This document shows positions 6,000-15,800 of a stretch of DNA of 17,742 nucleotides, in pieces. Under the pieces are notes generated by a model. It was not told the DNA's origin and did not search any database. It saw only the letters and a program-made list of their open reading frames with translations. Each line of letters begins with the position of its first letter. Positions within the stretch are counted from its first letter, which is position 1. Source of the DNA: CAYSPT01 sp964432985 (GTDB lineage Bacteria; Muiribacteriota; CAYSPT01); NCBI GenBank assembly GCA_964432985.1, contig CAYSPT010000089.1, positions 1 to 17,742 of the forward strand. The letters are read 5' to 3'. A program made the translations under genes and the position numbers.

Positions 6000-6761
6000 A
6001 TGCACTATGAATATCCGGTAATCGACAGCCACACCCATCTCCAGAGCATTCCCGGGCATCTGTGGGATTCGCCTCCCCGGCGCACGCTGCGCTTGATGGA
6101 TTGCGCCGGAATTCAGCTTTCCATATGCATGACCTATTGCGATGCCTCCCCGGATAACCGGGAACCACTGGCGTATATCCAGCAGTGTGTCGGGCAGCAT
6201 CCTTCGAGGTTGATCGGTTATGCACGGATCAATCCCATGTTTGGAAAACAATCGGAGGAACTTCTGGAATTCGCAATTACCTGCATGAACATGAAAGGAC
6301 TTAAACTGCATCCCATGAGTTACATGTCGCCTCCCTGGTCCCGGGAGACGGTACATATCATGAAGACCGCCGCCCGGCTTGGTGTCCCGGTCCTGTTTCA
6401 CTGCGGCGACGAGGAACTGACCCTGCCGCTTCAGATAGAACAGGGTGCTCGGGAGTGCCCGGAAGCGAACATCATCCTGGGGCACATGGGCGGTTATTTT
6501 CACGTAGACGACGCCATCGGCGTTGCCTGTCGCAATCCCAATGTCTACCTGGAAACATCGGGAATGCCGTATCCTTATATGATTTTGAGGGCCATAGAAA
6601 CACTCGGTCCTCACCGGGTACTGTTTGCCAGTGATGGCCCCGGGTGTCTACCCGAAGTGGAGTTGTACAAGATACAATGTCTCGAATTGCCGCCAGAGGT
6701 TCAGCGGATGCTGCTGTCTGACAACATCCTGCGGTTGTTGGGAAACGGAGCGTTGCCATGA
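6000..6761 (+). CDS. Amidohydrolase family 2 (TIM-barrel metal-dependent hydrolase)
   Basis: This 253-residue protein has the complete metal and catalytic set of the amidohydrolase-2 / ACMSD-like TIM barrel: HxH at the end of strand 1 (IDSHTH, His11 and His13), KLHP (His104), LFHCGD (His134), LGHMGG (His162) and FASDGP (Asp212). The family includes decarboxylases and C-N or C-C hydrolases acting on small cyclic or carboxylated substrates, so the reaction cannot be assigned from sequence. No signal peptide is present. It is the first gene of an operon and its stop overlaps the start of the next gene (ATGA at 6758-6761). The next gene encodes a homologue of exactly the same length, suggesting a heteromeric complex. 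Confidence 0.88.
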   Translation: MHYEYPVIDSHTHLQSIPGHLWDSPPRRTLRLMDCAGIQLSICMTYCDASPDNREPLAYIQQCVGQHPSRLIGYARINPMFGKQSEELLEFAITCMNMKGLKLHPMSYMSPPWSRETVHIMKTAARLGVPVLFHCGDEELTLPLQIEQGARECPEANIILGHMGGYFHVDDAIGVACRNPNVYLETSGMPYPYMILRAIETLGPHRVLFASDGPGCLPEVELYKIQCLELPPEVQRMLLSDNILRLLGNGALP

Positions 6762-7519
6762 CGGGAAATATTGACGGAGCGGTTTTTGACGTGCACCTGA
6801 ACTTTGGTTCCGGTCTGTACGGGGATGCGTTGATGAAATCTGACCTGGCAGCCCTGCTTAAGGAGGGCGGGCCCCGGTACGCCGTGCTCTGCCCGGTGAA
6901 GCCGCCGGGGTACCACCTGGCCGCCGCCAACAGGGCGATAAAGGATGCCGTGTCCCTCTATCCCGACCGATTACGGGGATTCTGCCGGGTGGATCCCTGG
7001 AAAGGCCGCGCGGCCGTGCGTGAGATTAGGCGGTGTGTCCGGGACTACGGGTTCCGGGGGGTGTGGCTGCATCCGGCGGAAGAAAATTACGCGGCCAATG
7101 ACAAGGTGGTCGATGTGGTAATGGAAACCGCAGGAGAGCTGAATCTGGTGGTGATGATAGCTGGCGGGATCGGCCGCTATTCACATCCCAGCCAGCTCTA
7201 TGACCTGGCCGGACGGTACCCTGATGTGACCATGATTATCACCAGTGGCGGCCAGATCAATATCAGCGGTGCTCTTCTGGGAGAGGCCGAGAAACTGTTC
7301 GTTGAGAACGACAATCTCTACCTGGAAACATCGGGCATTTACCGAATTGATTTTATCGAGGAGATGGTCAGAAAGATCGGCGCCAGCCGGATACTGTTCG
7401 GCAGCAATGCCCCCTGGTATTCGCTGCCGCTGGAACTGAAACGTATTGCTGTGCTGGATGTGTCCGGGGAAGACCTGGAAAAAATCACGATCTTGAATTC
7501 CCTGGGACTATTTGGATGA
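6758..7519 (+). CDS. Amidohydrolase-fold paralogue with most active-site residues lost
   Basis: This 253-residue protein has the same length and layout as its upstream neighbour, sharing segments such as NxYLETSG and SRILFxSxxP. The active site is largely gone. HxH reads HLN (His13, Asn15), the second-strand WLHP keeps His105, LFHCG reads VMIAG (Ile134), LGHMGG reads ITSGG (Ser163) and FASDGP reads FGSNAP (Asn217). Four of the six metal or catalytic positions are therefore replaced in an otherwise intact fold. The start overlaps the upstream stop by four bases, so translation is coupled and roughly equal production is expected. A non-catalytic partner, regulatory subunit or ligand-binding protein is inferred. 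GAAATATTGACGG follows the ATG closely; no separate promoter is seen. Confidence 0.85.
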   Translation: MTGNIDGAVFDVHLNFGSGLYGDALMKSDLAALLKEGGPRYAVLCPVKPPGYHLAAANRAIKDAVSLYPDRLRGFCRVDPWKGRAAVREIRRCVRDYGFRGVWLHPAEENYAANDKVVDVVMETAGELNLVVMIAGGIGRYSHPSQLYDLAGRYPDVTMIITSGGQINISGALLGEAEKLFVENDNLYLETSGIYRIDFIEEMVRKIGASRILFGSNAPWYSLPLELKRIAVLDVSGEDLEKITILNSLGLFG

Positions 7520-7622
7520 TCGAATCCGCATATTTGAGAGTAAGATGAAGAAAAAAGCCGTTTCCGATGATGATTGAATCCACATGGTTAAGTGAAATAT
7601 GAAGAAAAAAGCCGTTTCTGAT
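7515..7622 (+). repeat. 54-bp tandem duplication spanning the start of the CHASE2 gene
   Basis: Copy 1 (7515-7568) and copy 2 (7569-7622) are identical at 45 of 54 positions by my count. Both contain ATGAAGAAAAAAGCCGTTTC, at 7545 and 7599. Copy 1 begins at the stop codon of the amidohydrolase paralogue. Its ATG opens only a ten-codon frame, MKKKAVSDDD, ending at TGA 7575-7577. Copy 2 provides the true start of the long gene. Confidence 0.95.
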
Positions 7623-10349
7623 GATGCCGTACACGATGTAGACAGCCGTATTTCCGGCCTGACCAGGTCCCGCCGGGCCTGGTTTGTGTCGCTGGGTATT
7701 GCGGTCATTGCATTTCTCCTGGCACTTGGCTTTTCCTTCACTCGTTTTTGCCGGGATATCGAGTTCAAAACGCTCGACCTCCGCTACCGGCTGCGCCCCC
7801 GCCTTACCGTCCGTCACGATATCCTGATGGTTGACATTGATGACGAAAGCCTGGAAACCTACGGCCGGTGGCCGTGGCCGAGAACGGTCATGGCGGATCT
7901 GTTGGACGGGCTCGGGAGCCAGGGTGCCGAACATGTACTCCTGGATATAGAGTTCCTCGATCCCTCTCGTGCAGTAGTGGTCTCGGAGGGGGGCAGTGAT
8001 TTCATCCAGGCAGCAGTGGGTCAGACGCGCCGGAATGTTTCGGACCTGATAATCGAGGCGTTGTCCCTGATGGAGCGTGGGCACCGTGGAGAGAGTGTGG
8101 CCGGCTCTCTACTTGGGGAAACCGGAGAAGTTGACCGGCAGTTTAAGCTTCTCAACGAGATGCTGACGGGAGCGGTGGTAGACCCGGATGCCGCTCTGGC
8201 GGCAGCTTTGAAAAGGCACGGCCGGACATACCTTGTTTGCCATTTCAGGGAACTGGCGGGGCAAAGCGGAAAAGACATTGATGAGAAAATCAACGAGTTG
8301 GTGAAGCAGCAGTTCGTCTCCGGCCAGGGGACATTGGAGGTCGAAGAACGGGTCGAAGCGGTGCTGGCTTCGTTTCCATCTATTGATTCACAACGGTTCC
8401 GCCCGCTGGCAGAGAAAATCGTGATTAGGGAATCCAACCGCCGTACACTGCTTAGCCAATCCGGGGTAAGGCTTTTCGATCTCGGCGGGCTGGTAGCTCT
8501 TCCCGAGACGGGTGGGCTCGTGCCCGCTCTTCCCGTACTTGCCAAAGCCGCCCGGGGCGTAGGTTTTTCCAATGCCAGTCCCGACCAAGATGGTACGTTC
8601 AGGCGGCTGCCTCTATTTATTCCCGGTGATGACATGGCACTGATGCAGGCGGCATTCCGCCTGGCCGTCGATATGCTGGAAGCCGACGTGGCTGGTATCC
8701 GCTTCAAGGACTCGCGCACGGTACAGCTTCCGCGTAAAAACGGAACCACACTCGAGGTGCCGTTGGACCGACGCGGACAGTTTCTTCTCAACTGGGCCGG
8801 TGGCTGGGAGACCTTCCGCCACGTGTCTGCCTGCCGGATTCTGGATCAGCGGCTGTTGATGAAAGGGCAGTGGCGGCTCCTGTGTGAAGCGGACGAACGG
8901 TATCTCGGCGGCGAACTGGGTGATCTGGCGGAGAATTCATTTTCCCCCGAGCGTCTGCAGCAAGCCAGGGAGATCGTGCTTCCCGCCATCACCGATCTGG
9001 TCGATCGCATCACCAGGCAGATCGAAACCGGTTCCCGTTTTCAAGAGGACTCAGCGTTGAAGAGCAGGGTTACCGGACGGTTGGAGTCAGTGAAGGCGGT
9101 GTTGACCGGATTTGCCAGGTTGGATAGTGAGCGGCGCTCCCTGGACGAAGAGCTGAAAAAAAGTGTGTCGGGAAGCACTTGCTTTGTCGAAATGTCCGCC
9201 AGTGCCACGACGGATCTCGGAGTTACACCTTTCGAGGAGAAGTATCCCATGGCGGGAACACACGCCAACCTGCTGAACTCTTTTCTCACCGGTGCTTTTC
9301 TGAAGGAATCGTCGTTCGGATGGCCCTGCCTGGCGGCAGCTGCCCTGGCGCTGCTCCCGGGTGTCTTACTTCCGTTTCTGGGGCACTGGGGCGGCACTGC
9401 TCTGGCCCTGGGACTGGCAGTTGCGTACGTTCTGCTGTGCTTTATCCTGTTCAGCACCGCCGGTCTTATCATCGAAATGGTTTTCCCGCTGGCCACTCTG
9501 CTTTTAACGTTCATTGCCGTGTCCATGTATCTTCGTATGCTGGCGATCAGGGCATTCCTGTTATACCGCAGTGAGAAAGCGGCCCTTGAACGGGACATAG
9601 AACTTGCCAAGAGAATACAGAAGCGGCTTCGCCCGTCGAGTTATCCGAAGATGAAGGGAATGGACATTGCCGGCCGGACCCGGCCGGCCCGCTCCCTGGC
9701 CGGTGACTTCTACGCCTTTTTCCAACTGGACGAGAACAAGGTGGGATGTGCCATCGCCGACATTTCCGGCAAGGGCGTCTCGGCGGCGCTCCTGATGAAC
9801 ATGATCCGCAGCGCCCTCAAGACTGTGCTGGACACCCGCGGTGACCGTCACGATGTCATGAACATCGTAAACCGGCTGGTCAGCAGCGAAGAAATCATCA
9901 AGGAATCGAGTTTTGCCACCTGCATGTACCTGGTGCTGAATCTGAAATTGATGACTGTCAGGTTTTCCAATGCCGGCCATAATGCCATCCTGTTGTTCCG
10001 GCAGGGAGAAGAAGCATACCAGGAACTTTTCATCGGCGGTGTGCCGCTGGGAATTTTCAAAAAGATGGACTACGGCCAGGTGGAAGCGCCTCTCCAGTCC
10101 GGTGATATCCTGGTCCTTTACACTGACGGGATAAATGAGGCTCACGACCCCGAGGAGAAGCAGTTCGGCCTGGAACGGTTTGTCGAGGTGATCAATCGTT
10201 CACGGCATCTTTCTGCCGAGGAAATTCTGCAGGCGGTGTTCGATGCGGTAGACGAGTTCGCCGCCGGGCGGGGCCAGTACGACGATATGACTACCGTGAT
10301 ATTAAAGATCGGTGATAATGTCCAGGATGAGAAAACAACGGAAGAATGA
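7599..10349 (+). CDS. CHASE2 sensor - SpoIIE-type PP2C phosphatase
   Basis: This 916-residue membrane protein starts with a basic segment and a first membrane helix (about 27-48). A CHASE2 extracytoplasmic sensor follows (about 50-560, with DIxFLDxxxR, DIDDESLETYGRWPWPR and FLLNWAGG typical of the domain, plus a long helical insertion around 110-270). Three membrane helices (about 570-655) and a short linker lead to a cytoplasmic PP2C/SpoIIE domain (about 658-912). Metal-binding signatures are present: SLAGDFY (about Asp703), CAIADISGKGVSAAL (about Asp721), LYTDGINEA (about Asp843) and YDDMTTVIL. Such phosphatases usually dephosphorylate STAS anti-anti-sigma factors; no STAS or kinase partner lies in the window. 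It lies 79 bp behind the amidohydrolase pair and may be read from their promoter. Confidence 0.92.
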   Translation: MKKKAVSDDAVHDVDSRISGLTRSRRAWFVSLGIAVIAFLLALGFSFTRFCRDIEFKTLDLRYRLRPRLTVRHDILMVDIDDESLETYGRWPWPRTVMADLLDGLGSQGAEHVLLDIEFLDPSRAVVVSEGGSDFIQAAVGQTRRNVSDLIIEALSLMERGHRGESVAGSLLGETGEVDRQFKLLNEMLTGAVVDPDAALAAALKRHGRTYLVCHFRELAGQSGKDIDEKINELVKQQFVSGQGTLEVEERVEAVLASFPSIDSQRFRPLAEKIVIRESNRRTLLSQSGVRLFDLGGLVALPETGGLVPALPVLAKAARGVGFSNASPDQDGTFRRLPLFIPGDDMALMQAAFRLAVDMLEADVAGIRFKDSRTVQLPRKNGTTLEVPLDRRGQFLLNWAGGWETFRHVSACRILDQRLLMKGQWRLLCEADERYLGGELGDLAENSFSPERLQQAREIVLPAITDLVDRITRQIETGSRFQEDSALKSRVTGRLESVKAVLTGFARLDSERRSLDEELKKSVSGSTCFVEMSASATTDLGVTPFEEKYPMAGTHANLLNSFLTGAFLKESSFGWPCLAAAALALLPGVLLPFLGHWGGTALALGLAVAYVLLCFILFSTAGLIIEMVFPLATLLLTFIAVSMYLRMLAIRAFLLYRSEKAALERDIELAKRIQKRLRPSSYPKMKGMDIAGRTRPARSLAGDFYAFFQLDENKVGCAIADISGKGVSAALLMNMIRSALKTVLDTRGDRHDVMNIVNRLVSSEEIIKESSFATCMYLVLNLKLMTVRFSNAGHNAILLFRQGEEAYQELFIGGVPLGIFKKMDYGQVEAPLQSGDILVLYTDGINEAHDPEEKQFGLERFVEVINRSRHLSAEEILQAVFDAVDEFAAGRGQYDDMTTVILKIGDNVQDEKTTEE

Positions 10350-10367
10350 GAAGTTTGTATCTCATTC
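10344..10367. terminator. Palindrome covering both convergent stop codons
   Basis: GAATGAGA (10344-10351) and TCTCATTC (10360-10367) form an eight-base-pair stem with an eight-base loop. The TGA stops of the CHASE2-phosphatase gene (plus) and the lipase gene (minus) each lie in one arm, both in the context GAATGA. There is no U-tract, so it may act as an mRNA 3'-end stabiliser or a weak bidirectional terminator. Confidence 0.4.
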
Positions 10368-12587
10368 CGCTGCGGTTGCGGTCCAGGTTCCCCTGAAGGT
10401 GTCCATGTTTGATTTTACCACCCATGATCCGTCATACCGTTCGAAGGTGAAATCAAATTGTCCTGCCAGGATACTTTCGTCTTCGAAAAAGACGTCGGTA
10501 AAAAACACCGGAGACAGGAAGTAAATGGTGCCGGTCATGTTGGCCTGGAGCTGGTAGTCATCGCTGATGGTGCCGTCAACCAGCGTTCCTGCAAATGTTC
10601 CTTCATATTCCGTCCCATCGATTTCTCGAATAAAGGTCCCGTTGAACGTACCCGTTACCTTGTGCTTGGTGATGGCCACCTTGAAGGTCACTTTCCCGGT
10701 GGCGTCCCCGCTGAAAGTGCCTGACCACAAACCCCCCGTTATCGAGTCGCCGCTCAGGGTGGTGACTTCGATAACGTCGGAGCAAGGACCTTCACCCGCG
10801 GCGTTGACCGCCGAGACGCTGACGGAGTACGTTTCCTGAGGAAGAAGCCTGGTTAGGGTGGCTGAAGTCAACGGGACCGAAACGGAATTGAAAAACTCGT
10901 CATCCATGTAAACGTTGTAGCTGGTTGCCCCTGATACGGCAGACCATGAGAGGGTAAAACTGGTTGCTTCCGGTGCCCTGGAAAAAATAACCGCGGGGGC
11001 GGCGGGGAGTAAGTTGTCCTTACTGGTTTCGGCATACTGGTTCACTATTTCGAGTACCGCTTGCTGTACCAGTTCGTCTTCGTAAAGATCAGCGTGATTG
11101 TGGTCGGAAAATGAAGCGGTTTCCACCTGGTGCTGGTGGAAATGAGCGCTGAACAGGGGAACTGTTCCGTCGCTCTCGTATGATTTTCCGTTCCAGAGAG
11201 GATAGAAGTCTTTCATGAGCGAGTAGCCGAGGCTGTAACCTGAGCTTCCCGTGCGGTAGGTACCGGCCTGGGAAACCAGTAGACCGTCGTTTACGCTGCT
11301 CTGGTTGAAAGAGGCCAGACTGCTGTTCACCCGCAGACCTGCCGCTTGCAGATTGGCGCTGATGGTGTTGTCGTAGTTGTCCCAGCATAAGTCGCTGAAC
11401 CCGGTTGTATTTAATGGATTGAGATGCTCCGCGTAATATTTGAGAAGATCACGGGCCAGAGCCTGGTTGGATGACAGCGACACGTAAACCTGGTCCAGCA
11501 GATACTTGAAACTGGCCAGGATGGAACCATGGTGGGGAGTCCCGAGAGTGACTATTTTCTTTATATTGTCTTGTACCCCATACTCCAGCGCCCGGCGCGC
11601 TACCAGCCCGCCCATGCTGTGGGCTACAACCATTATTCTCTCCGAGTCTTTGAGTTCGGAACTGGCCAGTATCTCCTGTGCCAGCGCCTGTCCGTTTTCC
11701 TCTACGCTCTTCCAGGTAGGGTAGATGAACTCGTAAATCTGCACGTTATCAGCGAGTTTCTCCAGACCGGTGACAGCAATACGACTGTAAAATGTTTCCC
11801 AGACGAGCTGTTTGTACAGAGAGTTCCAGGGGGACTGTTCGCTTCCTTCCGTGTGATGTTCCCGGCTGTCGTACCCATGAACGAGCACGATAGGAACCTT
11901 GTTTCCCAGGGGTTGCTCCACTATTTCAGTCCTGGTTGCGGCATCAAATGGGACCAGGTCCGCTGGGGGAACCGCCGCCAGCAGGCTGTCCAGAGAGAGC
12001 AGGGCAAAGGTCACGCTGCTTCCGAAATGAAAAAAGTTGTCAACCGTCGATACCCGCACTGAAGAATCTTCACCCGCAGTGGAGGTGGTGAAGGCGGGAT
12101 ATTCGGTCAGGAGAAACGATTCTCCCGCAATGGACAGGTTACCCCGCCTGACTATCAGATACTGGCCGTCTCCTTCAACGGTAAAGGTTATGATGGGAAC
12201 GGCCGCTGCTTGGGAGCGGGGTCGCACCCGGGACGACAGCTTGGCAGCACTTCTCATCTCTACATTGATAATGCTTCCCACCGGATCTCCCTGCGTTTCG
12301 AGTACCGGGCCCGCTCCCAGGCTGGTCACGGTCACGGTTGTACTGTCAGTGAAAGACCCGGCCGGGAAGGTGATGGTGAAGTTCCCCAGGGGAATCTCAC
12401 CTCCGGTGGGGCCCAACGTGCGGGTTGCGGTCGCTCCCGAAGCAGGTGCGGTGGGGCTCCCTTCCTGTACGGGAGGAGCGGATGATATGATACGCTGTCC
12501 ATCTGGAGTCCGCCCTCCCCCGATACAGCCGAAGACTGCCAGGCTCACCGCGGTTAAAAACGTAAGTATAATGACTGTTCTTCGCAT
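10362..12587 (-). CDS. Lipase-like alpha/beta hydrolase lipoprotein with FN3 domain
   Basis: This is a 741-residue protein from the ATG at 12585-12587. A GTG 12 bases upstream abuts the AGGAAGG site and is less likely. A lipoprotein signal peptide ends AVFGC (Cys21), followed by a GGG tether. Residues about 58-130 resemble a ZU5-type beta domain (GGEIPLGNFTITFPAGSF). The hydrolase domain has VPIVLVHGYD (about 237), AHSMGG (Ser324), TLGTPHHG, ESDGTVPL (Asp473) and DHNHAD (His496 or His498), fitting a PGAP1/triacylglycerol-lipase-type triad. An FN3 domain spans about 528-611. An unrecognised beta-rich domain ends the protein (about 615-741, GxWSGTFSGDATGxVTF... GTWTAT). It is likely a surface-anchored esterase or lipase. 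The 77-bp element precedes it. Confidence 0.88.
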   Translation of the reverse strand: MRRTVIILTFLTAVSLAVFGCIGGGRTPDGQRIISSAPPVQEGSPTAPASGATATRTLGPTGGEIPLGNFTITFPAGSFTDSTTVTVTSLGAGPVLETQGDPVGSIINVEMRSAAKLSSRVRPRSQAAAVPIITFTVEGDGQYLIVRRGNLSIAGESFLLTEYPAFTTSTAGEDSSVRVSTVDNFFHFGSSVTFALLSLDSLLAAVPPADLVPFDAATRTEIVEQPLGNKVPIVLVHGYDSREHHTEGSEQSPWNSLYKQLVWETFYSRIAVTGLEKLADNVQIYEFIYPTWKSVEENGQALAQEILASSELKDSERIMVVAHSMGGLVARRALEYGVQDNIKKIVTLGTPHHGSILASFKYLLDQVYVSLSSNQALARDLLKYYAEHLNPLNTTGFSDLCWDNYDNTISANLQAAGLRVNSSLASFNQSSVNDGLLVSQAGTYRTGSSGYSLGYSLMKDFYPLWNGKSYESDGTVPLFSAHFHQHQVETASFSDHNHADLYEDELVQQAVLEIVNQYAETSKDNLLPAAPAVIFSRAPEATSFTLSWSAVSGATSYNVYMDDEFFNSVSVPLTSATLTRLLPQETYSVSVSAVNAAGEGPCSDVIEVTTLSGDSITGGLWSGTFSGDATGKVTFKVAITKHKVTGTFNGTFIREIDGTEYEGTFAGTLVDGTISDDYQLQANMTGTIYFLSPVFFTDVFFEDESILAGQFDFTFERYDGSWVVKSNMDTFRGTWTATAAE

Positions 12588-12844
12588 TAAACCCGACACC
12601 CTTCCTGCTATCTTCTATCGGGAAAGCACATTTATTTACTAACATAATTAATCTGCAAAGTATAATCTCTGATAGTATTCTTCTCGTTCATCACCGCTAC
12701 ACCCACATCATTATCTGTCATCGTTCCTAGTCACCGTTACCGCCCTCGACTCTGCAGTATAGAAAGGATGGAGATTTGTTGCAGTGTCGCGACTACCACT
12801 CTGCCTATCATCGTTTTATTTTATACTGGCGTTGCTGTCGCTTG
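12588..12844 (-). other. Spacer upstream of the lipase gene carrying the inverted 77-bp element
   Basis: These 257 bp between the LRR and lipase genes are AT-rich. Reading on the minus strand, the stop of the LRR gene is followed by a weak AGTG/CACT hairpin, then the 77-bp element (12754 to 12678). Next come a TATACT candidate -10 (12659-12664) and the lipase ribosome site. A 19-codon frame starting MNEK (12691 to 12632) begins inside the element. Confidence 0.55.
12678..12754 (-). repeat. 77-bp conserved upstream element, copy B
   Basis: Inverted relative to copy A at 862-938 and aligned with it without gaps over 77 bases. The leading 19 bases are identical, followed by a variable middle and a conserved 35-base end with GTGGGTGTAG and ATGAACGAGAAGAA. 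It points toward the lipase-like lipoprotein gene and ends 91 bases before its ATG. This is the same orientation relative to the downstream gene as copy A. Confidence 0.7.
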
Positions 12845-15800
12845 TTACGGAGTGTCGTACAGCACGGTGATCCCGCGGGCTTCCAGTACCTGGATATCGT
12901 CCATAGCCCCGCCGTCGAGCGGATTTCCTGTCAATCCCACTGTGTCGCCCGTGTCCAGACCCACATTGTTCACCAGGGCGGTAATGTCGGTGATCAGGTT
13001 GTCGGAAAGACCGACACTTTCCAGGGTGATTAATCCCTGAAGCGTTGTAATAGTGCTGATGGTGTTGCCGCCCAGTTCTACATCTTCCAGCAGCACCAGG
13101 TTGCCCAGCGGGCTGATGTCGGTAATCTGATTATCTCCCAGCCCCAATGCCAGCAACGACACCAGGTTCCCTAACGAGGTGATGTCGGTGACCTGGTTGT
13201 AGCCCAGGTCGAGCACCTCCAGTGCGACGAGGTTGGCCAGTGAGGTGATACTGGCTATCTGGTTGTCCCCGAGGGCCAGGAATGAGAGAGCGGTGAGCCC
13301 GGTCAGCGGGCTGAGATCGCTGATCTGGTTTTCGCTTAGCTCGAGGATGTGCAGCGCCGGACAGCTCGCCAGCGCGCTGATGCTTCCCACCTGGTTGTGG
13401 GACAGGGTCAGCGTCGTCAAAGCCGTACAGGTTGACAGCGGGTTGATGGAGGAAATTTGATTCTCGTCCAGGATCAGACTGGTCAACGCCGTACAGGTTC
13501 CCAACGAAGTAATGTCGGTTATCTGGTTTTTGTTTGCCAGCAGGGTGGTCAGGGCCGTGCAGTGCTGAAGCGGACTGATGTCCACTATCTCGTTGGTCCC
13601 CAGGTTGAGGTTGGTCAAAACCGTGCAGTATTGGACCTGGCTGATATCAGTCAGTTGGTTGTCCGCCAGCCCCAGGTGGGTCAGGGCTGTGCAGTGCTCG
13701 AGCCCGGTAAGGTCAGCTATGGAAAGCTCGTTTGCATTAAGCGAAGTCAGGGCTTCCAGGTCGCTGTGCAGGACGTCACCAGTGGGTTTGCTGATGGCAT
13801 CGCGGACCGCCTGCTCGAAATTGGCGTCGCTGAATGTCACTGCCAAATTTCCCAGATCATCAGTCACCACCACGCCGCGCCCCTCCAGGGTCTGGACGTC
13901 GGGCAGGTCACCGGCATCAAGGCTATTTGTTGACAGGTCCACCGTGTCACCCGAGTCGATCCCCGTGTTGTCAACCAGGGGAGTGATATCGTCGATCTGG
14001 TTCTCTGACAGGTCCAGGATGGCCAGGGCCGTGCAGTGTTGAAGTGGATCAATATCGGTAATCTGATTGTCTGATAGGTTGCAAATGGCCAGTAAGACGC
14101 AATACTCCAGACCCGTCAGATCGGTGATGGCGGCAGAAGAAGCATCAAGTGTCACCATGGCAGCCATTTCCGACTGCAGGATATCGCCGGTGGGTTTGCT
14201 CAGGGTGTCCCGCACCACCTGCTCCAGGTTACTGTCGTTGAAGGTCACCGCCAGAACGCCACCACTCACGTCGTGAACAACGGTTACTCCGCGGTCCTGG
14301 AGCGTCAGTATGTCCGGCAGGTCGTCTGAATCCAGAGAATTCCCGGTCAGGGTAACGGTGGCGCCGATTCCGAGTCCGTTGTTGTTGATCAGCGGGGTTA
14401 TGTCTGAAACCTGGTTGTTGCCCAGGTCGAGTAGCAGCAGAACGGTCAAGCTTTCCAGTGCGCTGATGTCTGTCACCTGGTTGTCGGATAGATCGAGTGT
14501 AGTCATGGACAGGCAGTTCTCGAGGCCGGTCAGATCGGCTATGCTCGAGGCCGATGCGTCCAGGTAATTGAGCCCGGCCAGTTCCGAAGCCATCAGGTCG
14601 CCGGTGGGCTTCGGCAGGGCTTCCCGCACCTTGGCTTCCAGGTTGGCGTCAGGGAAGGTGACCACCAGGTCGCCGGCAATGGTGTGAATCACTACCACCC
14701 CCCGGTTTTCCAGCGTCTGGATGTCGGGCATATCAGCCAGGTCGAGCCCGGTGCTGCCCAGGTGGACAATGTCCCCGTCGTCTATCCCGGTATTGGCTAC
14801 CAGGGAAGAGATATCGGAAATCGTGTTGCCGGACAGGTTCAGAATCATCATATTGGTAAGGTTTTGAAGCGGAGAGATATCGGTGATGTCGTTGTTGGTC
14901 AGGATCAACCCAGTCAATCCTGTCAAACCTCCCAGCGGGGAGATGTCGGTAATCTGGTTGCTGCGGAAGTCCGCCACTGTCAGTCCCAGGCAGTACTCCA
15001 TACCGGTCAGGTCGGTTACGCCGGCGGAGATGGCGCCAAGGCTGCTCATGGCCAGCAGGTCGGTGTCCAGGATGTCTCCGGTGGGCTTGTTTATTTCGTC
15101 GCGGATGGCAGTTTGAAGATTGGCATCGGGGAAGATGACCGGGGTTCCCGAGCCGCCCACGTCGTTGAGGACCACGGCTCCCCGATCGATCAGTACTTGC
15201 ATGTCAGCCAGGTCGTCTTCATCCAGAGAGTTGTTGACCAGGTTGACGGTGTCTCCCGTTCCCAAACCGGTGTTGTTCACCAGGGGAGTGATGTTGTCAA
15301 TCAGGTTGTCCGACAGGTCCAGGGTGCTCAGCTCGGTACAGCTCTGAAGCGCGCTGACATCGGTTATCTGGTTTTCCGACAGGTCCAGGGCCAGCAGGTA
15401 GACACAGCTGCCCAGGGGGGTAAGGTCGGTGATGGCGTTGCCGGACAGGTCGAGTCCCACCATTGCCGTGCAGTACTCGAAACCGGTCAAGTCGGCTATC
15501 CCGGCATCGGTGGCCGCCAACGAGGTGAGAACTCCCAGGTCGCTGGCGTACAGGTCCTGGGTAGGCAGGTGCAAGGTGTCCCGCAACTCCTGTTCCAGGG
15601 CCGCGTCGTTCAGGGTGACCAGGGTGTCGCCGATGGTGTGGATCACGGCCGCGTCGCGGTCGAGAAGAGCCTGTACATCATCGAGATCCCCTTCGTCCAG
15701 CGAGTTGTCCGACAGGTCGATGGCGTTCCAGCTTCCCAGTCCGGTGTTGTCCACCAGGGGGCTGATGTCCTCTATCTGGTTATGGGACAGGTCAATCGAG

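Noticed and set aside
8021..8791. A 256-codon minus-strand frame within the CHASE2 gene.
   Set aside because: Ser/Arg-rich shadow composition, no ribosome site, and fully inside a gene with clear domains.
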